A stretch of DNA of 64,000 nucleotides from Shewanella khirikhana (GTDB taxonomy: Bacteria; Pseudomonadota; Gammaproteobacteria; Enterobacterales; Shewanellaceae), in NCBI RefSeq assembly GCF_003957745.1, contig NZ_CP020373.1:3643501-3707500 (forward strand), read 5' to 3'. Positions 8,624 to 16,756 of this stretch are shown here, one piece after another; positions within the stretch are counted from its first letter, which is position 1, and every line of letters begins with the position of its first letter. The translations under genes and the position numbers were made by a program. Below the pieces are notes generated by a model. The model saw only the letters and a list, made by a program, of their open reading frames with translations. It did no database searches and was not told the origin of the DNA.

Positions 8624-10275
8624 GTGCTTCTCTCCATTTCTTCCATCATATCGCTGTTTGAGGCGCCGGGCGGTACCAGCGGCCAGACGTTAAAGGCATC
8701 ATCTATCGCCACATGCAATAGGAAGGGGCCTTTGCAGGTGAGCATTTCTTCCAGTGCTTCTTCCACTTCGTCGGCGCCGAAAATGGTGCGACCGGGGATC
8801 TCGAAGGCCGAGGCCAGGGTGACAAAGTCCGGGTTGTCCGACAGATTGGTCTCGCTGTAGCGTTCTTCGAAAAACAGCTGTTGCCACTGCTTCACCATAC
8901 CCAGACGCTGGTTGTCGATAAGCAGGATTTTCACCGGCAGCTTACGGCGCTTGATGGTGGTCAGCTCCTGCACGTTCATCATGAAGGAGCCATCGCCGGA
9001 CACGGCCACCACTGTGGCATCGGGACGGGCCATCTGGGCGCCGATAGCGGCAGGCAAGCCAAAGCCCATGGTGCCAAGGCCAGCGCTGGACAAGTGATCT
9101 TCAGGGCGGCGGAAATGCATGTGCTGGGCAACCCACATCTGGTGCTGGCCTACATCGCAGCTCACCACGCTGTCTTCCGGCAACTTGTTGGCCAGACGGC
9201 GCAGCATGGCCGGGGCGTAGATAAGGCTGCCGGGGTGGTTATAGTCCCAGCGATGGGCCTCGGCCAACGATTCCACTTCGCTGCACCAGGGAGCAATATC
9301 CAGCTCCATTTCAAGCCGTGGCAGCACGGCGCGAAGCTCGGCGGCAATGGCCACATCGGGCTGGCGCAGTTTGCCAAGCTCGGCGGCATCTATGTCCAGA
9401 TGTAGCACCTTGGCATTGGGCGCAAATGAGGCCAGGCGGCCGGTCACGCGGTCATCGAAACGGGCACCAACCACCATCAGCAAATCACATTCCTGCACCG
9501 CAAGGTTTGCCGCCTTACCGCCGTGCATCCCCAGCATGCCGAGGTACCCCGGGGTGCCATGGGGGATGGTTCCCAAGCCCTTCAGGGTTGCCACAGAAGG
9601 CATGTTGGTGGCCTTGATAAAGCGGCGCAGCTGCTCAACAGCGCCAGCCATACCCACGCCGCCGCCCACGTACAACATGGGCTTTTTGGCGGCCGCTATC
9701 AGGGCGCGGGCGGCGTCTATGTCGGCATCCAGCAGTTCGGGCTCATCGGCCACCGCCAGCAGCGGGGCACGGTATTCGAGCTGGGCGATTTGGATATCCT
9801 TGGGGATGTCCACCAGCACAGGGCCGGGACGACCCGAGGCGGCAAGTTCGAAGGCGCGGTAGAGGGTGGGCACCAGTTCATCGACACTCTGCACCATAAA
9901 GCTGTGTTTGGTGCAGGACAGGCTCATGCCGAGCACATCGATTTCCTGAAAGGCATCGGTGCCGATAACCGAGGTGGACACCTGGCCTGTGATGGCCACC
10001 ACGGGCACTGAATCCAGCAGGGCATCGGCAAGGGCGGTGATAAGGTTGGTGGCGCCGGGGCCAGAGGTGGCGAAGCAGACGCCGGTTTTGCCACTGGCGC
10101 GGGCATAGCCCACGGCAGCGAAGCCAGCACCCTGTTCGTGGCGGCACAGGGTGTGCTCGACTTCACTGCCGTAAAGCGCATCGTAGATGGGCATGATGGC
10201 GCCACCGGGATAACCGAATACCGTGTTCACCCCATGGGCGGCCAATACCTTGATGACTGCGTCAGCCCCTCTCAT
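8620..10275 (-). CDS. ilvG: Acetolactate synthase II catalytic subunit
   Basis: 551 residues from the ATG complementary to 10273-10275. This start (MRGADAV) aligns with E. coli IlvG and sits six bases after AAGGA; in-frame ATGs at 10278 and 10290 are possible alternatives. ThDP enzyme condensing pyruvate with pyruvate or 2-oxobutanoate. Visible: VFGYPGGAIMPIYDALY, the catalytic glutamate in CRHEQGAG, ATSGPGATNL, and the ThDP-Mg motif from GDGSFMMN to DNQ. The reading frame is intact, unlike the frameshifted ilvG of E. coli K-12, so a valine-insensitive isozyme is expected (family knowledge). Confidence 0.96.
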   Translation of the reverse strand: MRGADAVIKVLAAHGVNTVFGYPGGAIMPIYDALYGSEVEHTLCRHEQGAGFAAVGYARASGKTGVCFATSGPGATNLITALADALLDSVPVVAITGQVSTSVIGTDAFQEIDVLGMSLSCTKHSFMVQSVDELVPTLYRAFELAASGRPGPVLVDIPKDIQIAQLEYRAPLLAVADEPELLDADIDAARALIAAAKKPMLYVGGGVGMAGAVEQLRRFIKATNMPSVATLKGLGTIPHGTPGYLGMLGMHGGKAANLAVQECDLLMVVGARFDDRVTGRLASFAPNAKVLHLDIDAAELGKLRQPDVAIAAELRAVLPRLEMELDIAPWCSEVESLAEAHRWDYNHPGSLIYAPAMLRRLANKLPEDSVVSCDVGQHQMWVAQHMHFRRPEDHLSSAGLGTMGFGLPAAIGAQMARPDATVVAVSGDGSFMMNVQELTTIKRRKLPVKILLIDNQRLGMVKQWQQLFFEERYSETNLSDNPDFVTLASAFEIPGRTIFGADEVEEALEEMLTCKGPFLLHVAIDDAFNVWPLVPPGASNSDMMEEMERST

Positions 10276-10335
10276 CATCTGTCCTTCCATCTAAATTCCT
10301 GCTCTGTGCCATTACGGTAGTTTTCAAATGCCCTG

Positions 10336-10371
10336 AAACGAGAAACCCCCCGGTCCTTTCGGAGCGGGGGG
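10336..10371 (-). terminator. ilv operon attenuator hairpin
   Basis: Minus strand: CCCCCCG pairs with CGGGGGG; a CTCC/GGAC inner stem is capped by a GAAA tetraloop, and a T-rich tract (TTTCTCGTTT) follows. It lies between the ilvL stop and the ilvG start. The segment AGCGGGG at 10424-10430, inside ilvL, is complementary to CCCCGCT in the 5' arm (10363-10369) and can form the competing antiterminator. Confidence 0.85.
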
Positions 10372-10404
10372 CTTTTCTGCAACTTCTTTCCTAGATTAGG
10401 TCTG

Positions 10405-10491
10405 TCAGTTTGCCATGCGCCGTCCCCGCTGTGACTTAATAATCACTACGGTAATAATCACGAGAATGAGCTTGGCAGCCTGGTTAAACAC
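10405..10491 (-). CDS. ilvL: ilv operon leader peptide
   Basis: 28-codon open frame starting at GTG (complement of 10489-10491) with AAGGA eleven bases upstream. The translation contains LILVIITVVII, in which ten of eleven consecutive residues are Leu, Ile or Val, the three amino acids made by the operon, as in E. coli IlvL. Ribosome stalling at these codons for lack of charged tRNA would leave AGCGGGG (10424-10430) free to pair with the attenuator 5' arm and allow readthrough. The GTG start and its spacing are the uncertain points; no ATG is available in frame. Confidence 0.85.
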   Translation of the reverse strand: MFNQAAKLILVIITVVIIKSQRGRRMAN

Positions 10492-10558
10492 GTTTGACAG
10501 AGTCCTTAATCAACTTGCGTATTCGTTTCTGATGTCGCCTTTTTGAGCGAGCTTTAAG

Positions 10559-10587
10559 AATTAGCACAAAGCTTGCCGGCTTTACAA
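10559..10587 (-). promoter_or_regulatory. Candidate promoter of ilvLGMDA
   Basis: On the minus strand TTGTAA, 17 bases, CTAATT, about 67 bases upstream of the ilvL GTG. Each hexamer matches consensus only partly, so this is a weak call made mainly on position between the ilvC terminator and the leader. Confidence 0.3.
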
Positions 10588-10647
10588 CAGAAAATTTGCA
10601 TTCCAAAAAAGATTCAGCTTCCCTGCCGAGACAATGCAAACAACAAC

Positions 10648-10680
10648 AGAAAAAGTATCGAGCTTGGCCACAAGCTCAGG
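10648..10680 (-). terminator. Probable ilvC terminator
   Basis: Minus strand: hairpin GAGCTTG-tggc-CAAGCTC (10660-10677), preceded by a small GGCC-GAAA-GGCC hairpin and followed after five bases by CTTTTTC. It separates ilvC from the ilvL promoter. A further imperfect stem (CCGGGTTGTT with AACGACCCGG) lies just after the ilvC stop without a T run. Confidence 0.6.
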
Positions 10681-10785
10681 CCTTTCGGCCAGCGGCAGTT
10701 GTGACCACTCAACACAACTGTTGCTTTATTGCATTTGTTGCAGCCGGGTCGTTGGCTCCTTGAACAACCCGGCATTGTGCCCCAG

Positions 10786-12267
10786 TTACTGGGCAGCGCT
10801 GATGCGCTTCATGTCTTTCATGTAGCCGCGCAGCTCTTCACCGATGTACTCAACGGCGGTGTTGCGGATGGCCTGATTCACTTCAATCAAACGCACGTTG
10901 TCCACAGCGTTGCAGCCGTCTTTCAGCCCGGCGCCCAGGTACTCGGCTGACATGGACTTCACATAGTCACGCAGCATAGGCACGGCGGCATGGTTGAACA
11001 GGTAGCAGCCATATTCGGCGGTATCTGAAATCACCACGTTCATCTCGTACAGACGCTTACGGGCGATGGTGTTGGCGATCAGCGGCGTTTCGTGCAGAGA
11101 CTCATAATAGGCTGATTCTTCGATGATCCCGGCGTCAACCATGGTATCGAACGCCAGCTCTACACCGGCCTTGATCATGGCCACCAGGAAGATGCCCTTG
11201 TCGAAGTATGTCTGCTCGTCGATATGCTCATTGCTGCTTGGGGCATTCTCAAACGCAGTCTCGTTGGTTTCGGCGCGCCAGCGCAGCAGATTGGCATCGT
11301 CGTTGGCCCAGTCTTCCATCATCACGCGGGAGAATTCGCCGCTGATGATGTCATCCATGTGCTTCTCGAACAGAGGTGCCAGAATGCCTTTCAATTCTTC
11401 AGCCATATCAAATGCTTTGATCTTGGCTGGGTTAGACAGGCGATCCATCATATTGGTGATACCGCCCTGCTTGAGCGCTTCGGTGATGGTCTCCAGACCC
11501 TGCTGGATAAGCTTGGCGGCATAGCCAGGTTCAACACCGTCGGCCACCATCTTCTCGTAGCCGAGGATGGCAGAGGTTTGCAGCATGCCACACAGGATGG
11601 TCTGCTCGCCCATCAGATCCGATTTCACTTCGGCGATGAATGACGAGTGCAATACACCGGCACGGTCACCGCCGGTGGCGCTGGCATAGGCCTTGGCGAT
11701 TTCCAGACCGTCACCCCGTGGGTCGTTCTCTGGGTGAACCGCAATCAGGGTAGGAACCCCGAAACCGCGCTTGTATTCTTCACGCACTTCGGTGCCAGGG
11801 CACTTGGGGGCCACCATCACCACGGTGATATCGGGGCGAACCTGCATGCCTTCTTCAACGATGTTGAAGCCGTGGGAGTAAGACAGAGTCGCGCCCTGCT
11901 TCATCAGCGGCATTACAGTGTTAACTACGTTGGAGTGCTGTTTGTCTGGCGTCAGGTTCAGTACCAGATCTGCCTGTGGGATCAGCTCTTCGAAGGTGCC
12001 TACGGTGAAACCGTTGTCGGTGGCCTTTTTCCAGGAAGCACGCTTCTCGGCAATAGCCTCAGCGCGCAGGGCGTAGGAGATATTCAGGCCAGAGTCGCGC
12101 ATGTTCAGACCCTGGTTCAGGCCCTGGGCGCCACAGCCGAGGATAACGATATTCCAGCCCTTGATGTAGTCACAGCCGTTTTCAAACTCGCTGCGATCCA
12201 TAAAACGGCACTGGCTCAGCTGAGCCAGCTGCTGACGTAAATTCAATGAGTTAAAGTAGTTAGCCAT
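10786..12267 (-). CDS. ilvC: Ketol-acid reductoisomerase, class II
   Basis: 493 residues from the ATG giving MANYFNSLNLRQQLAQL, nearly the E. coli N terminus; a GTG four codons upstream is not preferred. NADPH-dependent isomeroreduction of acetolactate and acetohydroxybutyrate. Rossmann motif GCGAQGLNQGLN; conserved VMVAPKCPGTEVREEYKRGFGVP block; the length (about 490) and the repeated C-terminal knotted domain mark the long plant/enteric class II form. Divergent from ilvY, its expected activator; set as a separate unit ahead of ilvL. Confidence 0.98.
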   Translation of the reverse strand: MANYFNSLNLRQQLAQLSQCRFMDRSEFENGCDYIKGWNIVILGCGAQGLNQGLNMRDSGLNISYALRAEAIAEKRASWKKATDNGFTVGTFEELIPQADLVLNLTPDKQHSNVVNTVMPLMKQGATLSYSHGFNIVEEGMQVRPDITVVMVAPKCPGTEVREEYKRGFGVPTLIAVHPENDPRGDGLEIAKAYASATGGDRAGVLHSSFIAEVKSDLMGEQTILCGMLQTSAILGYEKMVADGVEPGYAAKLIQQGLETITEALKQGGITNMMDRLSNPAKIKAFDMAEELKGILAPLFEKHMDDIISGEFSRVMMEDWANDDANLLRWRAETNETAFENAPSSNEHIDEQTYFDKGIFLVAMIKAGVELAFDTMVDAGIIEESAYYESLHETPLIANTIARKRLYEMNVVISDTAEYGCYLFNHAAVPMLRDYVKSMSAEYLGAGLKDGCNAVDNVRLIEVNQAIRNTAVEYIGEELRGYMKDMKRISAAQ

Positions 12268-12349
12268 AGTGAATACCACTTATCCTTCGTCAATTGGGTT
12301 CAAACAACCAGCATGCCTCTTTTGGCCTGTGCCGATTGTGATTGAAATC

Positions 12350-12377
12350 ACTATAGCGGAGAGTTAGCATTGCTCAA
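12350..12377 (-). promoter_or_regulatory. ilvC promoter
   Basis: Minus strand TTGAGC, 16 bases, TATAGT. The -35 hexamer is embedded in one arm of the inverted repeat assigned to IlvY, and a perfect palindrome GTGATT-GA-AATCAC (12338-12351) covers the predicted start of transcription. Confidence 0.6.
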
Positions 12378-12415
12378 AATGATATAAACGAAAGCTATTG
12401 TTTCACTTTAAGCAA
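12370..12415. promoter_or_regulatory. Candidate IlvY operator between ilvY and ilvC
   Basis: TTGCTCAAA (12370-12378) and TTTAAGCAA (12407-12415) form an inverted repeat matching at 8 of 9 positions, with 28 bases between. One arm overlaps the ilvC -35 element, as expected for a LysR-type activator binding the shared divergent region and responding to acetolactate-type inducers (established for E. coli IlvY). Confidence 0.5.
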
Positions 12416-12451
12416 CGTAGTTTCAGATAAAATCAGTGAGTCGAGGTCGGT

Positions 12452-13330
12452 GTGGATATACGAGAAATCAAGCTGTTCCTGAGCCTGTGCGACACCCTGC
12501 AGTTTGCCCGCACCGCCGAGCAAATGCACGTGAGCCCCTCCACCTTAAGCCGCGCCATGCAGCGACTGGAAGAGGATGCCGGCACCCGTTTGTTTGAACG
12601 GGATAACCGCAGCGTGAGCCTGACCTCCGCCGGAGTGGAGTTTCGCCAGTTTGCCCAGAACATGGTTAATGGCTGGGAGCAGCTGAAAAGCCGCATTTCC
12701 CCCAATCAGCATCAGTTAATGGGACGGCTGAATCTGTACTGCTCGGTGACTGCCGCCTACAGCCATTTGCCGGGTTTGCTGGATAAGTTTCGCCGCGAAC
12801 ACCCACTGGTGGAAATTGTGCTCGGCACCGGGGATGCGGCCAATGCCGTGAGTGAGGTGCAGCAAAACCGTGCCGATATCGCCATTGCCGCACTGCCGGA
12901 ATCCTTCCCGGATAATCTGCACTTTGCCCCGATTGAAACCATTCCCCTGACTATCATCACCCCACAAATGCCCTGCCGCGCCAGGGAGCTGCTCGCCGAA
13001 GAAACCATCCCCTGGGACAAGCTGCCCTTTATCATTCAGGATCATGGCCCCGGCAGACGCCGCGCCGATGCCTGGTTTAAGGCGATGGGCATTCAGCCCA
13101 ATATTTACGCCAAGGTGTCGGGCCATGAGGCGATCGTGTCCATGGTAGCGCTGGGCTGCGGCGTCAGCATCACCCCGGAAGTGGTGATTCAGCACAGCCC
13201 GGTGCGCGACCGCATTGCGCTGATGCCAAGCCCGGTGGCCATCGCCCCCTTTGAACTGGGCTGCTGCTGCAAGAGCAAGCGCCGCGACGACCCGCTGATA
13301 GCCGCCTTTCTCGACTGCATCGAGTACTGA
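12452..13330 (+). CDS. ilvY: LysR-type activator of ilvC
   Basis: 292 residues from a GTG start (GAGG five bases upstream). N-terminal winged helix-turn-helix (DIREIKLFLSLCDTLQFARTAEQMHVSPSTLSRAM) and a C-terminal inducer-binding domain. Divergent from ilvC with a 184-bp shared control region, the same arrangement as in enterobacteria, which supports the IlvY assignment beyond generic LysR similarity. A MITE-like element begins two bases after its stop codon. Confidence 0.93.
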   Translation: MDIREIKLFLSLCDTLQFARTAEQMHVSPSTLSRAMQRLEEDAGTRLFERDNRSVSLTSAGVEFRQFAQNMVNGWEQLKSRISPNQHQLMGRLNLYCSVTAAYSHLPGLLDKFRREHPLVEIVLGTGDAANAVSEVQQNRADIAIAALPESFPDNLHFAPIETIPLTIITPQMPCRARELLAEETIPWDKLPFIIQDHGPGRRRADAWFKAMGIQPNIYAKVSGHEAIVSMVALGCGVSITPEVVIQHSPVRDRIALMPSPVAIAPFELGCCCKSKRRDDPLIAAFLDCIEY

Positions 13331-13332
13331 AA

Positions 13333-13603
13333 GGGAAGATGCGAATAAGTCCCGTGCTTGCTCTGCGTGTGCTTAAAGTGGATAGATGCAAGGCACAGTT
13401 CGCAGCGAATGGCCCTACCTAGTCCTTCGCAAGAACTGTAACGCAGCAGATACCGCTGTAAGCCACGCCCTGCGGGGCTTTGATAGCAACACCATTTCAG
13501 CGTTATTCAACTTCAGCAGGCCTCGGCATGCTTTCAGTTGAATGCCTTGAACTGTCGTCGCTATCAAAGCCAGAGCTGTGCGAGGACTTGTTCGCATCTT
13601 CCC
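13333..13603. mobile_element. MITE-like element, 271 bp, with 20-bp terminal inverted repeats
   Basis: Left end GGGAAGATGCGAATAAGTCC; right end is its reverse complement with one mismatch (13584-13603). Internal nested inverted repeats: ACAGTTC/GAACTGT near 13402-13436, GGCTTTGATAGC (from 13476) with GCTATCAAAGCC (to 13571), and TTCAACT/AGTTGAA between. No coding capacity. A truncated second copy of the left ~100 bp lies at 60383-60482. No clear target duplication beyond AA on each side. It sits between the ilvY stop and the shared terminator. Confidence 0.75.
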
Positions 13604-13609
13604 AAGCAT

Positions 13610-13637
13610 AAAAAAGGCCGCATAATGCGGCCTTTTT
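13610..13637. terminator. Bidirectional terminator between ilvY and paeA
   Basis: AAAAAGGCCGCA-taa-TGCGGCCTTTTT: a symmetrical stem with A run and T run, serving two convergent genes. Confidence 0.9.
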
Positions 13638-13642
13638 CGTAT

Positions 13643-14953
13643 TTACTCGCTCTCAGCACTGGGCGGCTGTTCCACCTTGGTCACCAGCAGCTGATCCACC
13701 TTGTATGAGTCGATGTCGACCACTTCAAACTTGTAACCGGCATAGACCACAAAGTCGGTGCGACGGGGGATTTTACGCAGCTTGAACATAATGAAACCGG
13801 CGATGGTTTCGTAGTTCTGGCTCTGGGGAAAACTGTCGATACCAAAAGCGCGCATTACGTCGGTGATGGGAGTCACCCCATCCACCAGCCAGGACGAGGT
13901 ATCACGGGCAACGATTTGCTCTTCCCCTTCCGCCAGCGACCAGGTGCCCATCACGGCACTTTGCAGATCGTTGAAGGTCACCACCCCCAGCACCAGCGCG
14001 TACTCATTCAGCACCACGGCAAAGTCGACCCGGTTATTGCGGAAATAATCCAGCGCCTCCGACAGGCTCAGGGTGTCGGGAATAATCGGGCAACTCTGCA
14101 CCAATGATGGGTCTTTCAGGTTCAGCGTCTGGCCGCTGATCACCTTGATAAGCAAATCCTTGGAGTCGACATAACCCTTAATGGCATCCAGCTGACCATC
14201 ACAGAGCAGAAACTGGCTGTGGGGATCGGCGGCGATTTTCCGCTTGATGTCCTCTTCGGTATCGCTTTGCAGGAAGAACACCAGGCTCTCCCGGGGTGTC
14301 ATGGCAGAAGTAACAGGAATGCTTTGCATTTCAAACACATTCTCCATCATTTTCTGCTCGCCTTTGTCGATTACCCCTGCCTCGGCACCGGCATCCATCA
14401 CAGCATAAATATCGTCTTCGGTGATGGTGTCGTTGCGCTCGGTAGGTATTTGCAGCATCCGAAACAGGCCGTTGGCAAGGCCATTGAACACCCACACCAG
14501 CGGCCGAAGCAGGGTAATACACAGCCCCATGGCACCCACCAGAGCAACCGCAACCCGCTCGGGCATGGCCATGGCGATACGCTTGGGCATGAGATCGGCC
14601 AGCAGAATAAACAGGCTGGTCACCAACAGGAACGACAGCACAAAGCTCAGCTTGGCCAGCCAGGAATCGGGCACCACGCCACTGAGCAGCGCCATGATGT
14701 GCGGCGTAAAGGCCGACTCACCCACGATACCGCCCATGATGGCTACGGCATTGAGACCAATTTGCACCACGGTAAAAAAGCTGCCCGGATGGGCCTGCAA
14801 TGCCAGCACCCGCTCGGCCTTTTCGTTACCTTCGTCGGCCATCTGCCGCAGGCGGATTTTACGCGCCGCCGCGAGGGCAATCTCCGACATGGAGAAGAAA
14901 CAACTGACACATATAAGTGCCAGAATAATCGAGATATTTTCTAAAAAACTCAT
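13643..14953 (-). CDS. paeA: CNNM/CBS membrane protein, PaeA (YtfL) type
   Basis: 436 residues from the internal ATG giving MSFLENIS (GGA seven bases upstream). N-terminal DUF21/CNNM membrane domain with four helices (CVSCFFSMSEIALAAARK, VVQIGLNAVAIMGGIVG, FILLADLMPKRIAMA), two CBS domains in the middle, and a CorC/HlyC-type C-terminal domain (ARDTSSWLVDGVTPITDVM; RRTDFVVYAGYKFEVVDID). The sequence resembles E. coli YtfL closely; YtfL was renamed PaeA as a polyamine (cadaverine/putrescine) exporter. Other CNNM proteins move Mg2+/Co2+, so the cargo here is inferred. Confidence 0.85.
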   Translation of the reverse strand: MSFLENISIILALICVSCFFSMSEIALAAARKIRLRQMADEGNEKAERVLALQAHPGSFFTVVQIGLNAVAIMGGIVGESAFTPHIMALLSGVVPDSWLAKLSFVLSFLLVTSLFILLADLMPKRIAMAMPERVAVALVGAMGLCITLLRPLVWVFNGLANGLFRMLQIPTERNDTITEDDIYAVMDAGAEAGVIDKGEQKMMENVFEMQSIPVTSAMTPRESLVFFLQSDTEEDIKRKIAADPHSQFLLCDGQLDAIKGYVDSKDLLIKVISGQTLNLKDPSLVQSCPIIPDTLSLSEALDYFRNNRVDFAVVLNEYALVLGVVTFNDLQSAVMGTWSLAEGEEQIVARDTSSWLVDGVTPITDVMRAFGIDSFPQSQNYETIAGFIMFKLRKIPRRTDFVVYAGYKFEVVDIDSYKVDQLLVTKVEQPPSAESE

Positions 14954-15031
14954 GGAATTATCCATCCTGGAAACGCAGGTTTGCGCTTCACTTGCTATAC
15001 TCTGAAATGCTGCGGGAGCCGGAGGGGAGCT

Positions 15032-15829
15032 ATGTTCAAGTCATTATATATGCTGATCATTTGCAGCTGTGTGACTCTGTTCTCGCCCTGTATCTATGCC
15101 GCGACAGAACGCCCTTTGACTTTCTGCGTTGAGGTCACTGAATTCCCGCCCTTCAACTATTTTGTCCGTGAAAACAACGTAAAAACCGACACCCTTGCGG
15201 GCTACGACATAGACATACTGAAGCGGGTATTTGAGGGGGTTCCTTATGAAGTGGTGTCCCTGCCCTGGCGGCGTTGTCTTATGTCCCTGACAACCGGTGC
15301 TGTGGATGCCGCCATGAGCGCATCCATGAACGAGCAGCGGCAACGGGATTATATCTCATCCGAACCCTATTATTACCTGACTCCCGGTTATTTTTATTTG
15401 GCCAGGGCCGCCGATACCCCAAACGAAATTGCCAGCGGTGCAGCCCTGCAGGCGCTGGGGCCCGTGTGCGGGCTTGGCGGCCACAACTATGCTCAGTTTG
15501 GTCTGACGCAAGGCTCGGATGTCACCCGCATGGTCAATTACCAGCAACTGGCCGAAATGCTGGAAGTCGGTCGCTGCCGCTTCTATCTTGATCGTCTCGA
15601 GCTGCTGCCGGCGGTAACCGCCCTGTTCGACAATGTGCACCTGCCGCCGCTGGACAAGGGCCGGATCACAGGCGCTCCCAGTGAGCCTTTCTATATGTTG
15701 ATTTCCCCAAAAAGCCCACAGAAAAACTGGCTTTTATCCCATTTCAACCGCCGCATTACCGAGCTTAGGCAACAGGGAGAACTGGCAAAAATTCTTGAGC
15801 AAAGTGAGCGCACGCTTACTGGCAAATGA
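15032..15829 (+). CDS. Periplasmic solute-binding protein, family 3
   Basis: 265 residues from ATG 15032 with a strong GGAGGGGAG site; begins with a signal peptide (MFKSLYMLIICSCVTLF, cleavage after IYA). Mature sequence starts RPLTFCVEVTEFPPFNYF, with DTLAGYDIDILKRVF as in amino-acid-type binding proteins, and ends in ELAKILEQSERTL. No transporter genes are adjacent; a membrane diguanylate cyclase follows 96 bp later on the same strand, so it may present a ligand to a sensor. Confidence 0.8.
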   Translation: MFKSLYMLIICSCVTLFSPCIYAATERPLTFCVEVTEFPPFNYFVRENNVKTDTLAGYDIDILKRVFEGVPYEVVSLPWRRCLMSLTTGAVDAAMSASMNEQRQRDYISSEPYYYLTPGYFYLARAADTPNEIASGAALQALGPVCGLGGHNYAQFGLTQGSDVTRMVNYQQLAEMLEVGRCRFYLDRLELLPAVTALFDNVHLPPLDKGRITGAPSEPFYMLISPKSPQKNWLLSHFNRRITELRQQGELAKILEQSERTLTGK

Positions 15830-15925
15830 GCGCTGACTTTGTATGCAAAAGTTATCTATACTGGGATCTCCACGGAAGGCTCAAAGCAGAATGGAGACGC
15901 CACTCAACCTTTGGGGAACAGCCGG

Positions 15926-16735
15926 ATGGATATTGCCGCTTTTGCACTGACCACGATAGGACTGCTCGCCTTGCTGGCCTCTTTGCCAACGCTGTGGCGC
16001 ATCTGTTCACTGCCGGATTTCCACAACCGCGCCTGGTGTACCCTGTTGGTGTTGGTGATGGGATTTGTGATGGGGTACCTGGGTTATCTGTGGATGATAC
16101 TGGGCCACGAAGTGACCCAACTGGAGCTGGTCGTGGCGGCAATTTTTGGTGGTGGCGGCGGCTTTGTGTATCTGGTGACCAAACTGAGTGCCAACACCAT
16201 TCGGCGGCTGCTCGATACCCTGAGAGAAAAGCGCTTTCAGGCCGAACACGACCTGTTGACCGGTCTGCCCAACCGCAACGCCTACTATCAAAAATTTGAT
16301 CAGCTGTTGCAGGAAGCAAAGCCTTTTGCTTGCATGATCATGGACCTGAATGACTTCAAAATCATCAACGACACCTATGGCCACCACATTGGCGACCGGG
16401 TTTTGCAGGAAACCTGCAACCGGCTGTTGTCGCTCACGCCATCCAGCGCCCTGTGCGCCCGCCTGGGCGGCGATGAATTTGCCATGCTGCTGCCGGGGTT
16501 TACCGCCCAATCGGCGCGGGAGCTTTGCCAGCAGATCCACTTTCAGCTGAAACAGGATATTTGTTTTGATGGCTTGCGGGTTGCAGTGGGTACCAGCATA
16601 GGCATCAGCCAGTACCCACGGGATGCCGACGATAAGAAACAGTTGATGAAATTTGCCGACATTGCCATGTACCACGCCAAACGCATGGAGCAGCACACAG
16701 CTATTTTTACCCCTGAACTGACCCTGCAAACCTGA
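15926..16735 (+). CDS. Membrane-anchored diguanylate cyclase (GGDEF)
   Basis: 269 residues from ATG 15926 (GGGGAA upstream); an upstream in-frame ATG at 15839 is less likely. Two or three N-terminal hydrophobic helices (about 1-95), then a GGDEF domain with DLNDFKIINDTYGHHIGD and the active site LGGDEFAML. Makes cyclic di-GMP. The RXXD inhibitory site expected just before GGDEF is absent (SALCARLGGDEF), so product inhibition there is not expected. No extracellular sensing domain; the solute-binding gene upstream may supply one in trans. Confidence 0.88.
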   Translation: MDIAAFALTTIGLLALLASLPTLWRICSLPDFHNRAWCTLLVLVMGFVMGYLGYLWMILGHEVTQLELVVAAIFGGGGGFVYLVTKLSANTIRRLLDTLREKRFQAEHDLLTGLPNRNAYYQKFDQLLQEAKPFACMIMDLNDFKIINDTYGHHIGDRVLQETCNRLLSLTPSSALCARLGGDEFAMLLPGFTAQSARELCQQIHFQLKQDICFDGLRVAVGTSIGISQYPRDADDKKQLMKFADIAMYHAKRMEQHTAIFTPELTLQT

Positions 16736-16756
16736 GCCTTCACACCAAACTCAAGC

